Assembly (NCBI RefSeq): GCF_024345795.1
Contig: NZ_JAGQBU010000013.1
Coordinates: forward strand, 1-64,000
DNA: 64,000 bases
Reading direction: 5' to 3'
Source of the DNA: Synechococcus sp. J7-Johnson
GTDB lineage: Bacteria > Cyanobacteriota > Cyanobacteriia > PCC-6307 > Cyanobiaceae
Part shown: piece after piece, positions 54,719 through 62,044 of the stretch
Layout: each line of letters opens with the position of its first letter
Position numbering within the stretch: the first letter of the stretch is position 1
Made by a program: the position numbers and the translations under genes
The notes under the pieces: generated by a model
Told to the model about the DNA's origin: nothing
Database searches by the model: none
What the model saw: the letters and a program-made list of their open reading frames with translations, nothing else

Positions 54719-55096
54719 TCAGCTGGCAGGAATCTCATGCCACACGTGCACAGCTTCGTATTGGATCTCAAGCACGCGATTGATCAGGTCAGTGTAGTTC
54801 CCGTGTTGGATCAGCTGTAGTGCTGATTGGACCCGGAGCCACTGCTGTTCCGCACTCAAGCCAGCTTCCCTGAGCGCGATCACGCCGGGGTGCACCTCCA
54901 TGGTGGCGGCCAAGCGAATGAAATCGCCCACGTTCACCGTGACCACAATCTGATCGCGGGCCAGGGCATGGGCGAAGACCTCCTCATCCTTGGCGCCAGC
55001 AAGACCAACATGCACGGCCGCCTCTGCCGGAATTCCCTGTTCACAGGCCCAGCGGGCCAAGCGAGGACTGAGATATTCGTCGATCAACAGTCTCAA
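54719..55096 (-). CDS. DUF5615 family PIN-like toxin
   Basis: A 125-residue protein: RLLIDEYLSPRLARWACEQG, KDEEVFAHALARDQIVVTVN and GDFIRLA, the DUF5615 Mut7-C/PIN-like fold with conserved Asp residues. The start appears to be TTG 55096. Standard partner of a DUF433 protein, encoded 11 nt upstream. Intact. Confidence 0.85.
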   Translation of the reverse strand: MRLLIDEYLSPRLARWACEQGIPAEAAVHVGLAGAKDEEVFAHALARDQIVVTVNVGDFIRLAATMEVHPGVIALREAGLSAEQQWLRVQSALQLIQHGNYTDLINRVLEIQYEAVHVWHEIPAS

Positions 55097-55107
55097 GGCA
55101 TGGCCCT

Positions 55108-55713
55108 TCAGCCGCGTTGCAGGTTGAGGGGGCGCCGAGGGCGGCCGGGAGGCTTGGGCAGGCGCGCCTGGATCTCCGCGTAATCGAGGGCCTGGTGGCT
55201 GAGATGGGGAAAGTCTGCTTCCAGCTCGCTGCGGCTGACGCCGGAGCGCAGCTGCTCCACAACCACGGCCACGGGAATCCTGGTGCCCCGGAACACAGGC
55301 TGCCCTGAGCAGATGGCCGGATCGCTCTCCACCAGAGCATCGGGCCGTCTATGGAGCCGGTAGCGATAACGCAGGTCCCGGCTCACGCCGCTGAGGTCGA
55401 AACTGAAGGGAACAGCACCTGTCTTGCGCAGCTCACCGCGGCCACGGGACCACTCCCCCTGGGCAACCTGTCGCTGGGGCTTCACGGTGAGCACACGGAA
55501 CACCTCCCGCTTCTGGGCAGGGGAAAGCTGCAGGCCCTCGGCACTCAGGCTGCTCACCACCTGGAAGTAGAGGAGCTCGCGAAAGCCAAGCCGCAGCGGC
55601 GCCGAAGATGCCGATCCTGGCGGCGCGAGTACGCGGCGGTATTCCTGAGCGAGCAGGCGGGCATCGGCTCCGAGCAGGGCGGCCCCGGTGGCGGCAGTGA
55701 GGCCAGAAGCCAT
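55108..55713 (-). CDS. DUF433-domain antitoxin with N-terminal extension
   Basis: A 201-residue protein from ATG 55713. The C-terminal DUF433 domain (about 130-190) reads ICSGQPVFRGTRIPVAVVVE and SELEADFPHLSHQALDYAEI. The N-terminal 125 residues are typical of the longer DUF433 proteins and may bind DNA. Intact with its DUF5615 toxin. Confidence 0.85.
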   Translation of the reverse strand: MASGLTAATGAALLGADARLLAQEYRRVLAPPGSASSAPLRLGFRELLYFQVVSSLSAEGLQLSPAQKREVFRVLTVKPQRQVAQGEWSRGRGELRKTGAVPFSFDLSGVSRDLRYRYRLHRRPDALVESDPAICSGQPVFRGTRIPVAVVVEQLRSGVSRSELEADFPHLSHQALDYAEIQARLPKPPGRPRRPLNLQRG

Positions 55714-55833
55714 CGCAAAACCATGTTTCAACCTGAAGCAGAGTATAGACACGTAAGGCTGGCGGTGTGCTGGTGAGCAAAGGCCGGTCTGAGGGGTGCC
55801 GGCATGGCCAACCGAAGAGGGGGCCTCAAGGAA

Positions 55834-55920
55834 TCAGTGCCACCCCCGTCACACCCCAGCGAGGATGCGCCCATGCACCCCTCCCCCACCGACGAACGCC
55901 TGCGCGCGTTCATTCAGACC
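55834..55920 (+). repeat. HNH-HIT leader copy 9 and start of the gene (H11)
   Basis: The leader ends at ATG 55873. Thirteen codons (HPSPTDERLRAFI) match the gene start and then the match stops, 55 nt before the next MntA. Confidence 0.75.
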
Positions 55921-55974
55921 GCAGCGATGGTGTGCCTGCTACCGGGCGCACCCAGTGGCCGTCAGAATGGAGTC

Positions 55975-56325
55975 ATGACCTCCACGACAGCCTCAAAATC
56001 GATTGAGCAGAGGTTGGCGGGCATGGTTGCCGGCATTCACCAGCTCATCCCTGCTGCTGATGTGCGGCTGTTCGGATCCAGGGCCCGCGGAGATGGCCGG
56101 GCCGACTCCGATGTGGACCTGCTGATCACCGTGCCTGATGCCTGGCTGGCGCAACGCGATCGCTTTGCGCTGCTCGCTGACCTCTGGGGTGCCGTGGCCC
56201 AGCCGGATCTGTCGGTCGACCTGGTGCTCCACTCGAGCAGCGAAGTGTCCCGCCGAGCCAAGGAGCCAGGCTCTCTGGTGTACGAGGCCCTACGAGAGGG
56301 TGTTCGGCTCGATGGCCAGGCCTGA
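55975..56325 (+). CDS. MNT-type nucleotidyltransferase (antitoxin)
   Basis: A 116-residue protein with the GS-x10-DxD motif in VRLFGSRARGDGRADSDVDL. It pairs with the HEPN gene that overlaps it by 14 nt. In such pairs the nucleotidyltransferase modifies or silences the HEPN protein. ATG 55975. Intact. Confidence 0.9.
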   Translation: MTSTTASKSIEQRLAGMVAGIHQLIPAADVRLFGSRARGDGRADSDVDLLITVPDAWLAQRDRFALLADLWGAVAQPDLSVDLVLHSSSEVSRRAKEPGSLVYEALREGVRLDGQA

Positions 56326-56686
56326 AGCGCTGCGTCTGCTGCGCATCGCCCGCCGCGACCTCAGGATGGCCCGCCGTCTTCTGGATCCAGAGGTGGAGGA
56401 AGCCAGTTGGGGCTGGGCAGCGCAGCAATGTCTGGAGAAGACCCTCAAAGCCTGGTTGCACCACCTCGGCAACACTCCTCCGTCGACGCACGACATCTCC
56501 CGCCTGTTGTTGCTTTTGCAAGAGGCCGGCATCGAGATCAAACCGCTCCTACCCCTCCGTGCCTTCACCTCTTTCGCTGTGCAGTACCGCTACGACGACG
56601 AACCGGAAGAACTCAGCCTGGATCGCACGGCCTGGTGCGCTACAGCCCAGGCATTGATCGAACAGGTGGAAGGCCTTCTGGGCTGA
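56312..56686 (+). CDS. HEPN-domain protein (toxin partner of MNT)
   Basis: A 124-residue helical protein: RIARRDLRMARRLLDPEVEE, WAAQQCLEKTLKAWLHHLGN and THDISRLLLLLQEAGIE, a HEPN domain. The R-x4-H RNase motif of HepT is not evident, so catalytic activity is uncertain. Intact. Confidence 0.88.
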   Translation: MARPEALRLLRIARRDLRMARRLLDPEVEEASWGWAAQQCLEKTLKAWLHHLGNTPPSTHDISRLLLLLQEAGIEIKPLLPLRAFTSFAVQYRYDDEPEELSLDRTAWCATAQALIEQVEGLLG

Positions 56687-56711
56687 TGGCCTTAGGCATG
56701 CGTTGAGGAAG

Positions 56712-56786
56712 CCCATCGGACCTGCGGATGAAGGGTATCCCAGCAGGGGCGCCAGCCTGACGGGCAGCCCAAAGCCACACCTGGCC
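56712..56786 (+). repeat. Repeat B, copy 3 (internally deleted)
   Basis: Matches the two ends of repeat B at 58838-58976 with the middle missing: GCCCATCGGACCTGCGGATG, then TCCCAGCAGGGGCGCCAGCC. It takes the place of the leader before the H12 piece. Confidence 0.65.
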
Positions 56787-56816
56787 GGAGCCCCCGGCCA
56801 CCGCCACCATCGCTCC

Positions 56817-57416
56817 ATGCCCCCGCACCCCTCCCCCACCTACGAACGCCTGCGCGACTACGTGACGCGGCGTATGCGCATGAGCCACATCTACCAACCA
56901 CTGATGCTCATGGAACTGCTGGGCCGCCACAGCCCCGCCCCGGCGCAGGACATCGCCCGGCGGATCCTTGGGGAAGACGTCACCCAGATCGACTACTACA
57001 TGCAGCGGGTGAAGCGGATGGTGGGCAAGGTGCTCACCAGCAACGGCATCACTGCCTACGGCAACGGCGTCTACTGCCTGATCGGCGGAGAGGAGCTGAG
57101 CGACGCCGAGCGCGACGCGCTGCAGCACCTCTGCCGCCAGCGCCTGGACGCCTTCCGCGCCCGGGGCCGCTGCGAGTGCTGCGGCGCGGGCTGTTGCTCA
57201 GCAAATCCCGCACCAGTGCGCCCTGGAAGTGGATCACATCATCCCCAGAAACCAGGGAGGACCCGACGACCTCTCCAACTTCCAGGCCCTCTGCTTCCGC
57301 TGCAATGCCGGCAAACGGGACACCGATCGCACCGACTTTCGCGGACTCCTCGCCAGCTACCAGCACAGGCAGGAGGCCAGAAGCCGGGTGCTGCTGAAGA
57401 ACGAGCCACAGAGCTG
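56817..57416 (+). pseudogene. HNH-HIT gene piece (H12): N-terminal and HNH domains
   Basis: ATG 56817 keeps the full N-terminal domain in frame (HPSPTYERLRDYVTRRMRMS to ERDALQHLCRQRLDAF). A ~17-bp insertion after GRCECCGAG shifts the frame; the HNH core (DHIIPRNQGGPDDLSNFQAL, CNAGKRDTD) then continues to YQHRQEARSRVLL and ends at 57416. The HIT part is missing. It preserves the complete HNH loop that copy H13 lacks. Confidence 0.88.
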
Positions 57417-57439
57417 AAGCAGGCCTCCAGAATGGGCCC

Positions 57440-57814
57440 ATGACCGCCGCAACGTCGCCACCACCGATGGACCGACGCCTCCAGGGGATGGCGGCTGTGA
57501 TCCAGCAGAGGATCCCGGGTGCGGAAGTACGCCTGTACTACTGCGGAGAAGCCTTCGGCTACGGCTCCCGGGCCCGTGGCACGGCGGGGCCGGAGTCGGA
57601 CATCGACCTGCTGATCACCGCACCGGATGCCTGGCTGGAGCACCACCACCGCTTTGAGGTGCTCAACGAGCTCTGGGGCCGCCTGGCCCAGGCGGATGTG
57701 TCGCTGGATCTGCTGCTTAATTCCCAGCAGGAGTGCGCGGAGCGCCGCCATTGGCGCAGCCATGTGATCGGCAGGGCCTACCGGGAGGGGCGGTTGCTGG
57801 ATGGTGCTCTCTGA
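57440..57814 (+). CDS. MNT-type nucleotidyltransferase with an 8-residue insertion
   Basis: A 124-residue paralogue of the 55975 gene. The motif strand VRL is followed by YYCGEAFGYGSRARG, where relatives read LFGSRARG; eight residues come from the palindromic mini-repeat (about 57540-57562). The GS and DID residues remain (GPESDIDLLI) but the insertion lies directly before the GS turn, so activity is doubtful. Its HEPN partner is reduced to 15 codons. Confidence 0.8.
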   Translation: MTAATSPPPMDRRLQGMAAVIQQRIPGAEVRLYYCGEAFGYGSRARGTAGPESDIDLLITAPDAWLEHHHRFEVLNELWGRLAQADVSLDLLLNSQQECAERRHWRSHVIGRAYREGRLLDGAL

Positions 57815-57848
57815 GCCGGAAGGACTGCTGCAGATCGCTTGCCGATGA
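57801..57848 (+). pseudogene. HEPN toxin stub
   Basis: ATG 57801, overlapping the MNT end by 14 nt exactly as in the intact pair, reads MVLSEPEGLLQIACR and stops; compare the start of the intact HEPN gene at 56312. The rest of the HEPN gene is gone. Confidence 0.6.
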
Positions 57849-57901
57849 ACCGCTACACCGTTGCTGGATCGGCCGCGGAGTGTTAGCCCGGCTCCAATGG
57901 C

Positions 57902-58432
57902 TTGGTTCTGCATAACCGATTGGGAATCACAGATCCAGAGGTCATGGAGTCTGTGGAGCAGGATCTACTACTTCATCTCTATGAGGGAATCTCCATCAAC
58001 GGGGCTGAACCTCATCGAATCACTGTCGCGGAAGTGATCGAGTGGCATCGGCGCTGGCTGGAGTCTGTCTATCCATGGGCAGGAGCGGTGCGCCGGTTCA
58101 ACCTGAGCAAAGGGAACTTTGCATTTGCGAGCGCCCATCTCCTGCCCGATCTTCTGGAGGCCTTTCAACGCGAACAGCTGAACAGGCGCACACCCCTTGA
58201 TCCCCAATCCGTCGATGAACTGGTTGAGGCGCTGGCGGATGTGATGGCGAGCCAGGCTGGCATCGGCCCTCTCGACTATTCAGCCTGGGATCTGCAGCGT
58301 GAGCAGTATTTCGCCGCCATCCGTGCTGGGGCTGTGTTGAACAACGCTCCGATGCAGCAGCTGTTCAGGCAGGTGTTGCCTGGTGGGGGTGATCAGCAGG
58401 GGTTTGCCGAGCCACGAGCTGGCCTTCAATAA
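57902..58432 (+). CDS. Fic/Doc-family protein missing its catalytic loop
   Basis: A 176-residue frame. NRLGITDPEVMESVEQDLLL, EVIEWHRRWLESVYPWAGAV and RRFNLSKGNFAFA match Fic AMP-transferases, as does the end ADVMASQAGIGPLDYSAWDL. The signature HPFxxGNGR loop, expected between VDELVEAL and ADVMA, is absent without loss of frame. The protein cannot AMPylate in the usual way. The start (TTG 57902) may itself be truncated. Confidence 0.78.
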   Translation: MVLHNRLGITDPEVMESVEQDLLLHLYEGISINGAEPHRITVAEVIEWHRRWLESVYPWAGAVRRFNLSKGNFAFASAHLLPDLLEAFQREQLNRRTPLDPQSVDELVEALADVMASQAGIGPLDYSAWDLQREQYFAAIRAGAVLNNAPMQQLFRQVLPGGGDQQGFAEPRAGLQ

Positions 58433-58712
58433 CGGAGATGGACTGGCCCGTTTCGATGGCTGTGGAGCTGGCCACTGCACGGATGATCCGCGACCGAAGC
58501 GGCACGCGTCCAGCCTCCTGACGGAGGCGCTGGAGCCCTGGAATGGAGCTGGCCATGGCCTACATCCTCTGAACTCAATTCTGACACCAAGCACGGCAAG
58601 CTCGCCCCCGCCGCCACCAATCAGCGCCTGCGGGTGTTCATTGCCGAGCTGATCTGCCTCACCCTTCGGTTGAAATCCTCAGAAGACGTCATCAAACAAC
58701 GGCGTTGGCCCC
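58433..58712. other. Mostly unassigned, with a faint HNH-HIT start
   Basis: No gene is supported. At about 58612-58650 the sequence coding ATNQRLRVFIAEL loosely resembles the start of the HNH-HIT gene. The rest is not recognised. Confidence 0.3.
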
Positions 58713-58825
58713 TCAAGCCGCGCGGCTCCAGGGGGTTGAGCGGGGATTCCAGTAGCCACCGCCTGCGATCCGCCGCCAGCACGGCACCTGTCGGACCACG
58801 GCATCGCAGGTGGACCAGGCGTTGC
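58713..58825 (-). pseudogene. Third remnant of the ATRAV-type hypothetical gene
   Basis: A minus-strand frame ending at 58713 reads QVPCWRRIAGGGYWNPRSTP, which aligns with EVQCWRRIPDSSSWSPRCGP of the 62.0 kb gene and its 49.4 kb copy. Only the C-terminal third remains. Confidence 0.5.
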
Positions 58826-58837
58826 CCTGGCTTGCCC

Positions 58838-58976
58838 ATCGGTCCTTCGGATGAACGGAACTGGGGCGGCACAGCCACACCCGGAGCCGGGTTGGCTGCA
58901 GCCGCCACGCGCCCACGCCAGAAGGGATCCCAGCAGGGGCGCCAGCCTGACGGGCCGCCCAAAGCCAGACCTGGCC
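58838..58976 (+). repeat. Repeat B, copy 2 (longest)
   Basis: About 140 bp shared with 52284-52391 and the ends of 56712-56786. No open frame, no transposase and no clear terminal inverted repeats. Confidence 0.7.
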
Positions 58977-59003
58977 CAAGCGCCCTGCAGCCGCCAGCCC
59001 TGC

Positions 59004-59288
59004 TCATGCCATTGGCTGGATGGGCTCGATCGCCGGCAACACGCTGATCAGAGCCTGCCTGGCCAGTTTCAGATCATGGCTCCCTTGCATCCGCAGCCAG
59101 AAACCATCGCTCAGGCCGAAGAAACGGCACAGGCGCAGATCGGTGTCGGCAGTGATCGCCCGCCGCCCTTTCACGATGGCGTTGATGCGGCTCTCCGGTA
59201 CGCCGATCGCCAGCGCCAACCGGTACTGGCTGATCCCCATCGGCCGCAGAAACTCCTCCAGGAGCACCTCGCCCGGGGGCACAAGCAT
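59004..59288 (-). CDS. higA: HigA-type HTH antitoxin
   Basis: A 94-residue protein: PPGEVLLEEFLRPMGISQYR, LALAIGVPESRINAIVKGRR and ADTDLRLCRFFGLSDGFWLR, the HigA/VapI signature. ATG 59288. It lies 4 nt after the toxin gene. Intact. Confidence 0.93.
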   Translation of the reverse strand: MLVPPGEVLLEEFLRPMGISQYRLALAIGVPESRINAIVKGRRAITADTDLRLCRFFGLSDGFWLRMQGSHDLKLARQALISVLPAIEPIQPMA

Positions 59289-59292
59289 CACG

Positions 59293-59571
59293 TCAGTGGT
59301 AGTCAACGATCTCGACCTCCTCTGGCCCTGCTTCTGTCCAGACAAAGCAGAGACGGAACTGGTCGTTGATGCGGATGCTGTGCTGGCCATGGCGGTTCCC
59401 CCTGAGCGACTCCAGGCGATTGCCTGGTGGAACTTGTAAATCGTTGAGGCAGGCGGCCGCATCGAGGATGGCGAGCTTGCGGAAAGCCACGCGAGCGAAG
59501 CTTCCAAAGCGGCGCCCCGGCTTCCCCTCAAAGAGGGCCTGGGTGTCGCGGCAACGGAACGACCGGATCAC
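59293..59571 (-). CDS. higB: HigB-type (RelE-fold) toxin
   Basis: A 92-residue protein: IRSFRCRDTQALFEGKPGRR, LNDLQVPPGNRLESLRGNRH and SIRINDQFRLCFVWTEAGPE, the HigB-1 mRNA interferase family. Toxin precedes antitoxin as usual for HigBA. Intact. Confidence 0.93.
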   Translation of the reverse strand: MIRSFRCRDTQALFEGKPGRRFGSFARVAFRKLAILDAAACLNDLQVPPGNRLESLRGNRHGQHSIRINDQFRLCFVWTEAGPEEVEIVDYH

Positions 59572-59667
59572 GCCGTTACCTTACCACCGCTAGACGTAGG
59601 CACGCCAAGCGGTGGGATAGGACGAAGTCGATCACGAGCTGACATGGCTGCCTGTCTTGCCTGTGCT

Positions 59668-59720
59668 CCTCTCCTTACCAGTGCCACCCCCCGTCACACC
59701 CCAGCCAGGATGCCCCCATG
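59668..59720 (+). repeat. HNH-HIT leader copy 11, upstream of the fullest gene copy
   Basis: The leader runs into ATG 59718 of the longest copy. It faces HigB's start about 100 bp away. Confidence 0.75.
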
Positions 59721-60676
59721 GTTCGGCACCCCTCCCCCACCTACGAACGCCTGCGCGACTACGTGACGCGGCGTATGCGCATGAGCCACATCTACCAACC
59801 ACTGATGCTCATGGAACTGCTGGGCCGCCACAGCCCCGCCCCGGCGCAGGACATCGCCCGGCGGATCCTGGGGGAAGACGTCACCCAGATCGACTACTAC
59901 ATGCAGCGGGTGAAGCGGATGGTGGGCAAGGTGCTCACCAGCAACGGCATCACTGCGTACGGCAACGGCGCCTACTGCCTGATCGGCGGAGAGGAGCTGA
60001 GTGAAGAAGAACGCGACGAGCTTCTAGCCCTCTGCCGCCAGCGCCTTGACGCCTTCCGCGCCCAGCGCGGCGAGGAGGTGTTTGCTCACCGCAGCCGCCA
60101 CCGCAGCCCGATCAGTGGCTCCATCAAGTATCGAGTACTCACCCGGGCCCGGGGCCGCTGCGAATGCTGCGGCGCGCACGAGCACCAGTGCGCCCTGGAG
60201 GTGGATCACATCATCCCCAGAAATGTTCGCTGCAATGCGGGCAAGCGGGACACGGATCGCACCGACTTTCGCGGACTCCTCGCCAGCTACCAGCACAGGC
60301 AGGAGGGTTGTGTGTTCTGCGCGCTGGAGGGCAGCGGCCGGGTGCTGCTGGAGAACGAGCTGGCGCTCTGCATCGCCGATGCCTATCCGGTGAGTGAGGG
60401 GCACAGCCTGGTGATCCCCAAGCGCCATGGGGCCGACGAGCTGGAGCTGCACCAGCCGGAGTGGAATGCGGAGGTGGAGCTGCTCAAGCGCCGGTGGGAG
60501 CAGCTGCTTGACCAGGACGCCACGATCAGCGGAAAAATGCGGGGCTGAACTCAGGCGAGGCGGCTGGGCAGACGGTGTTTCATGCGCACTGGCATCTGAT
60601 TCCGAGGCGCACAGGTGATAACAAATCTCCCCGCGGAGGCGTTCGGGGGGTTATCAAGGGCAAGCAGCAGTACTGA
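59718..60676 (+). pseudogene. Fullest HNH-HIT gene copy (H13), frameshifted before the HIT triad
   Basis: ATG 59718 gives a 276-residue frame: a helix-rich, winged-helix-like N-terminal domain (about 1-115), an HNH region (about 135-185; CECCGAHEHQ, EVDHIIPRN, CNAGKRDTD) and a HIT domain start (about 198-276; GCVFCALEGSGRVLLENELA, GHSLVIPKRHG). Relative to the 56.8 and 62.6 kb copies, 14 codons are missing in the HNH loop. The frame stops at 60548, but one base fewer in the run of five A at 60533-60537 would continue it through GEAAGQTVFHAHWHLIPRR (triad His codons at 60581, 60587, 60593) to a stop at 60674, a normal HIT end. Probably a pseudogene, though a slippage switch cannot be excluded. 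Confidence 0.88.
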
Positions 60677-60736
60677 GCCGTGGCCTCCAGCCCCTCTGCT
60701 GCCTTATCTTTCTGGAAAGAAGTCACAGCACTGCGC

Positions 60737-60967
60737 TCAAGCAGACGTCCGCTGCTCCAGCCGCTCTGCCAGCCACACCTTGATGATCGACTGACGCGTG
60801 ACGCCGAGGCGGCTGGCTTCGCGATCGAGCTGATCGATCATCCACACGGGGATGTCGACATTGACGCGTTTCTGCTCCAGCCGACGGCGACGGGCACCGC
60901 CGAGGTCGAGGGCGTCGAGCACGGACTCGCCGTCATCGAAACGTTGATCGAAATCAGAACTGTTCAT
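60737..60967 (-). CDS. BrnA-type antitoxin
   Basis: A 76-residue protein. The C-terminal RHH-like part reads KRVNVDIPVWMIDQLDREAS then RLGVTRQSIIKVWLAERLEQ. It overlaps the BrnT stop by 14 nt. The ending recurs in the scar at 49330. Intact. Confidence 0.85.
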   Translation of the reverse strand: MNSSDFDQRFDDGESVLDALDLGGARRRRLEQKRVNVDIPVWMIDQLDREASRLGVTRQSIIKVWLAERLEQRTSA

Positions 60968-61217
60968 AGAGCTCCACCTCTTCTGGTCTGGACCGCCGAA
61001 CGGAAATCAACCGGATGCACTGGTCGCGGTAGGTGATCACAGCCGACCAGTGCTTGAGGCCAATCCTGCCGATCACCAGGAATCTTGGTTCCCCGGTAAT
61101 GCGGGCCGGAAGCTCCAGGAGCTGCGAATCGTTCCAGAGCTGCTGGGCAGCAAGGAAGTCGATGCCGTGCTTGGCAAGGTTGGAGACACTCTTGACCGGA
61201 TCGAAAGCGAACTCCAT
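60954..61217 (-). CDS. BrnT-type RNase toxin
   Basis: An 87-residue RelE-like BrnT: FAFDPVKSVSNLAKHGIDFL, RFLVIGRIGLKHWSAVITYR and RLISVRRSRPEEVELYE. Toxin first, antitoxin second, as in BrnTA. ATG 61217. Intact. Confidence 0.92.
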   Translation of the reverse strand: MEFAFDPVKSVSNLAKHGIDFLAAQQLWNDSQLLELPARITGEPRFLVIGRIGLKHWSAVITYRDQCIRLISVRRSRPEEVELYEQF

Positions 61218-61244
61218 ACATTGCTGATTCTATACCTTTTCGGC

Positions 61245-61394
61245 GGCCCCGGCGCAGGACGCGGCCCGGCGGATTCTGGAATGCGGATGGTGGGCAAGGT
61301 GCTGCCGGAAAAGCGCTGGGGCTGCGAGGGCGACGCGTCTGCAGGCCCCCGCTACCGTGAAAGCATCTGGTCTCCGGCCCTGCCGGCACGGCAT
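61245..61394 (+). repeat. HNH-HIT piece (H14) and duplicated block, second copy
   Basis: Near-identical to 52411-52550: codes AQDAARRIL and MVGKVL of HNH-HIT, then about 95 bp of other sequence. It leads into the shortened antitoxin at 61395. Confidence 0.75.
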
Positions 61395-61511
61395 GTGGTG
61401 AATGACTTGCTGACCCTCCCCCTGGCGCAACGGCTGGAGAGCTTCCTGGCGGACGGCAACCCGGGCCTTGATGCCGATGAGGTGCTGAACGCCCTGGAGC
61501 AGTCCCACTGA
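61395..61511 (+). pseudogene. Addiction antitoxin with a 93-bp in-frame deletion
   Basis: Tandem GTG start, NDLLTLPLAQRLESFLADGN to LNALEQSH, 38 residues. Compared with 52551-52760 it lacks exactly the 93 bp between two CAACGGCTGGAG repeats, keeping one repeat. No ParE follows; only a short unrelated frame to 61600. Confidence 0.85.
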
Positions 61512-61608
61512 GCATCGATGGGCCAAATCTGATCCGGCCGTTCAGCCGGGAGCAGGAGGCATTCCTGAACGCCCACCGGGAGGCCCTGAGGCACTGAGGC
61601 CGATGGGG

Positions 61609-61815
61609 TCAAGAGGCTTGGGTTGGTTTGGCCCAATAAGGTTGATCTGGCTGGCCAGGGCGTTTGATCACGGCGTCAATGAGATCTTCCTCCGTGATTT
61701 CAGGGATCTCTTCGTATTCTTCGGGTTGGATGACATGGGCATCCACACGCTGAAGATCAGAGTGGATCTCACCGTCAGTAGAGGTGGGGGAGAAAACGAC
61801 GTTGCTCTCTTTCAT
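61609..61815 (-). CDS. BrnA-like antitoxin, short form
   Basis: A 68-residue acidic protein, starting MKESNVVFSPTSTDGEIHSD and containing YEEIPEITEEDLIDAVIKRP, like the N-terminal half of BrnA. The RHH DNA-binding half is missing, so autoregulation may be lost. It overlaps the BrnT gene end by 41 nt. Confidence 0.65.
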   Translation of the reverse strand: MKESNVVFSPTSTDGEIHSDLQRVDAHVIQPEEYEEIPEITEEDLIDAVIKRPGQPDQPYWAKPTQAS

Positions 61816-62044
61816 TGGCCTTTCGCATGGAGATGATGTGCCTGATGCCGTTGCGCTCCGTGTAGACCACGATCACGGCCCGGCCTTGAAGCAATCCAAC
61901 GCAGACGATTCTGATTTCACCATAGTCTCTCCTTCGATCGGGGATCTCGATCACGGGCCCGTCGAACACGCTCTCGGCATCAAGAAAATCAAGGTCGCGC
62001 TGCTCCAGGGTTCGCAGGCGCTTGGCCGGGTCAAAGCTGATCAC
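61775..62044 (-). CDS. BrnT-type RNase toxin
   Basis: An 89-residue BrnT: ISFDPAKRLRTLEQRDLDFL, DRRRDYGEIRIVCVGLLQGR and RHIISMRKANEREQRRFLPH. GTG 62044 overlaps the end of the upstream hypothetical gene by 14 nt. Intact. Confidence 0.88.
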   Translation of the reverse strand: MISFDPAKRLRTLEQRDLDFLDAESVFDGPVIEIPDRRRDYGEIRIVCVGLLQGRAVIVVYTERNGIRHIISMRKANEREQRRFLPHLY

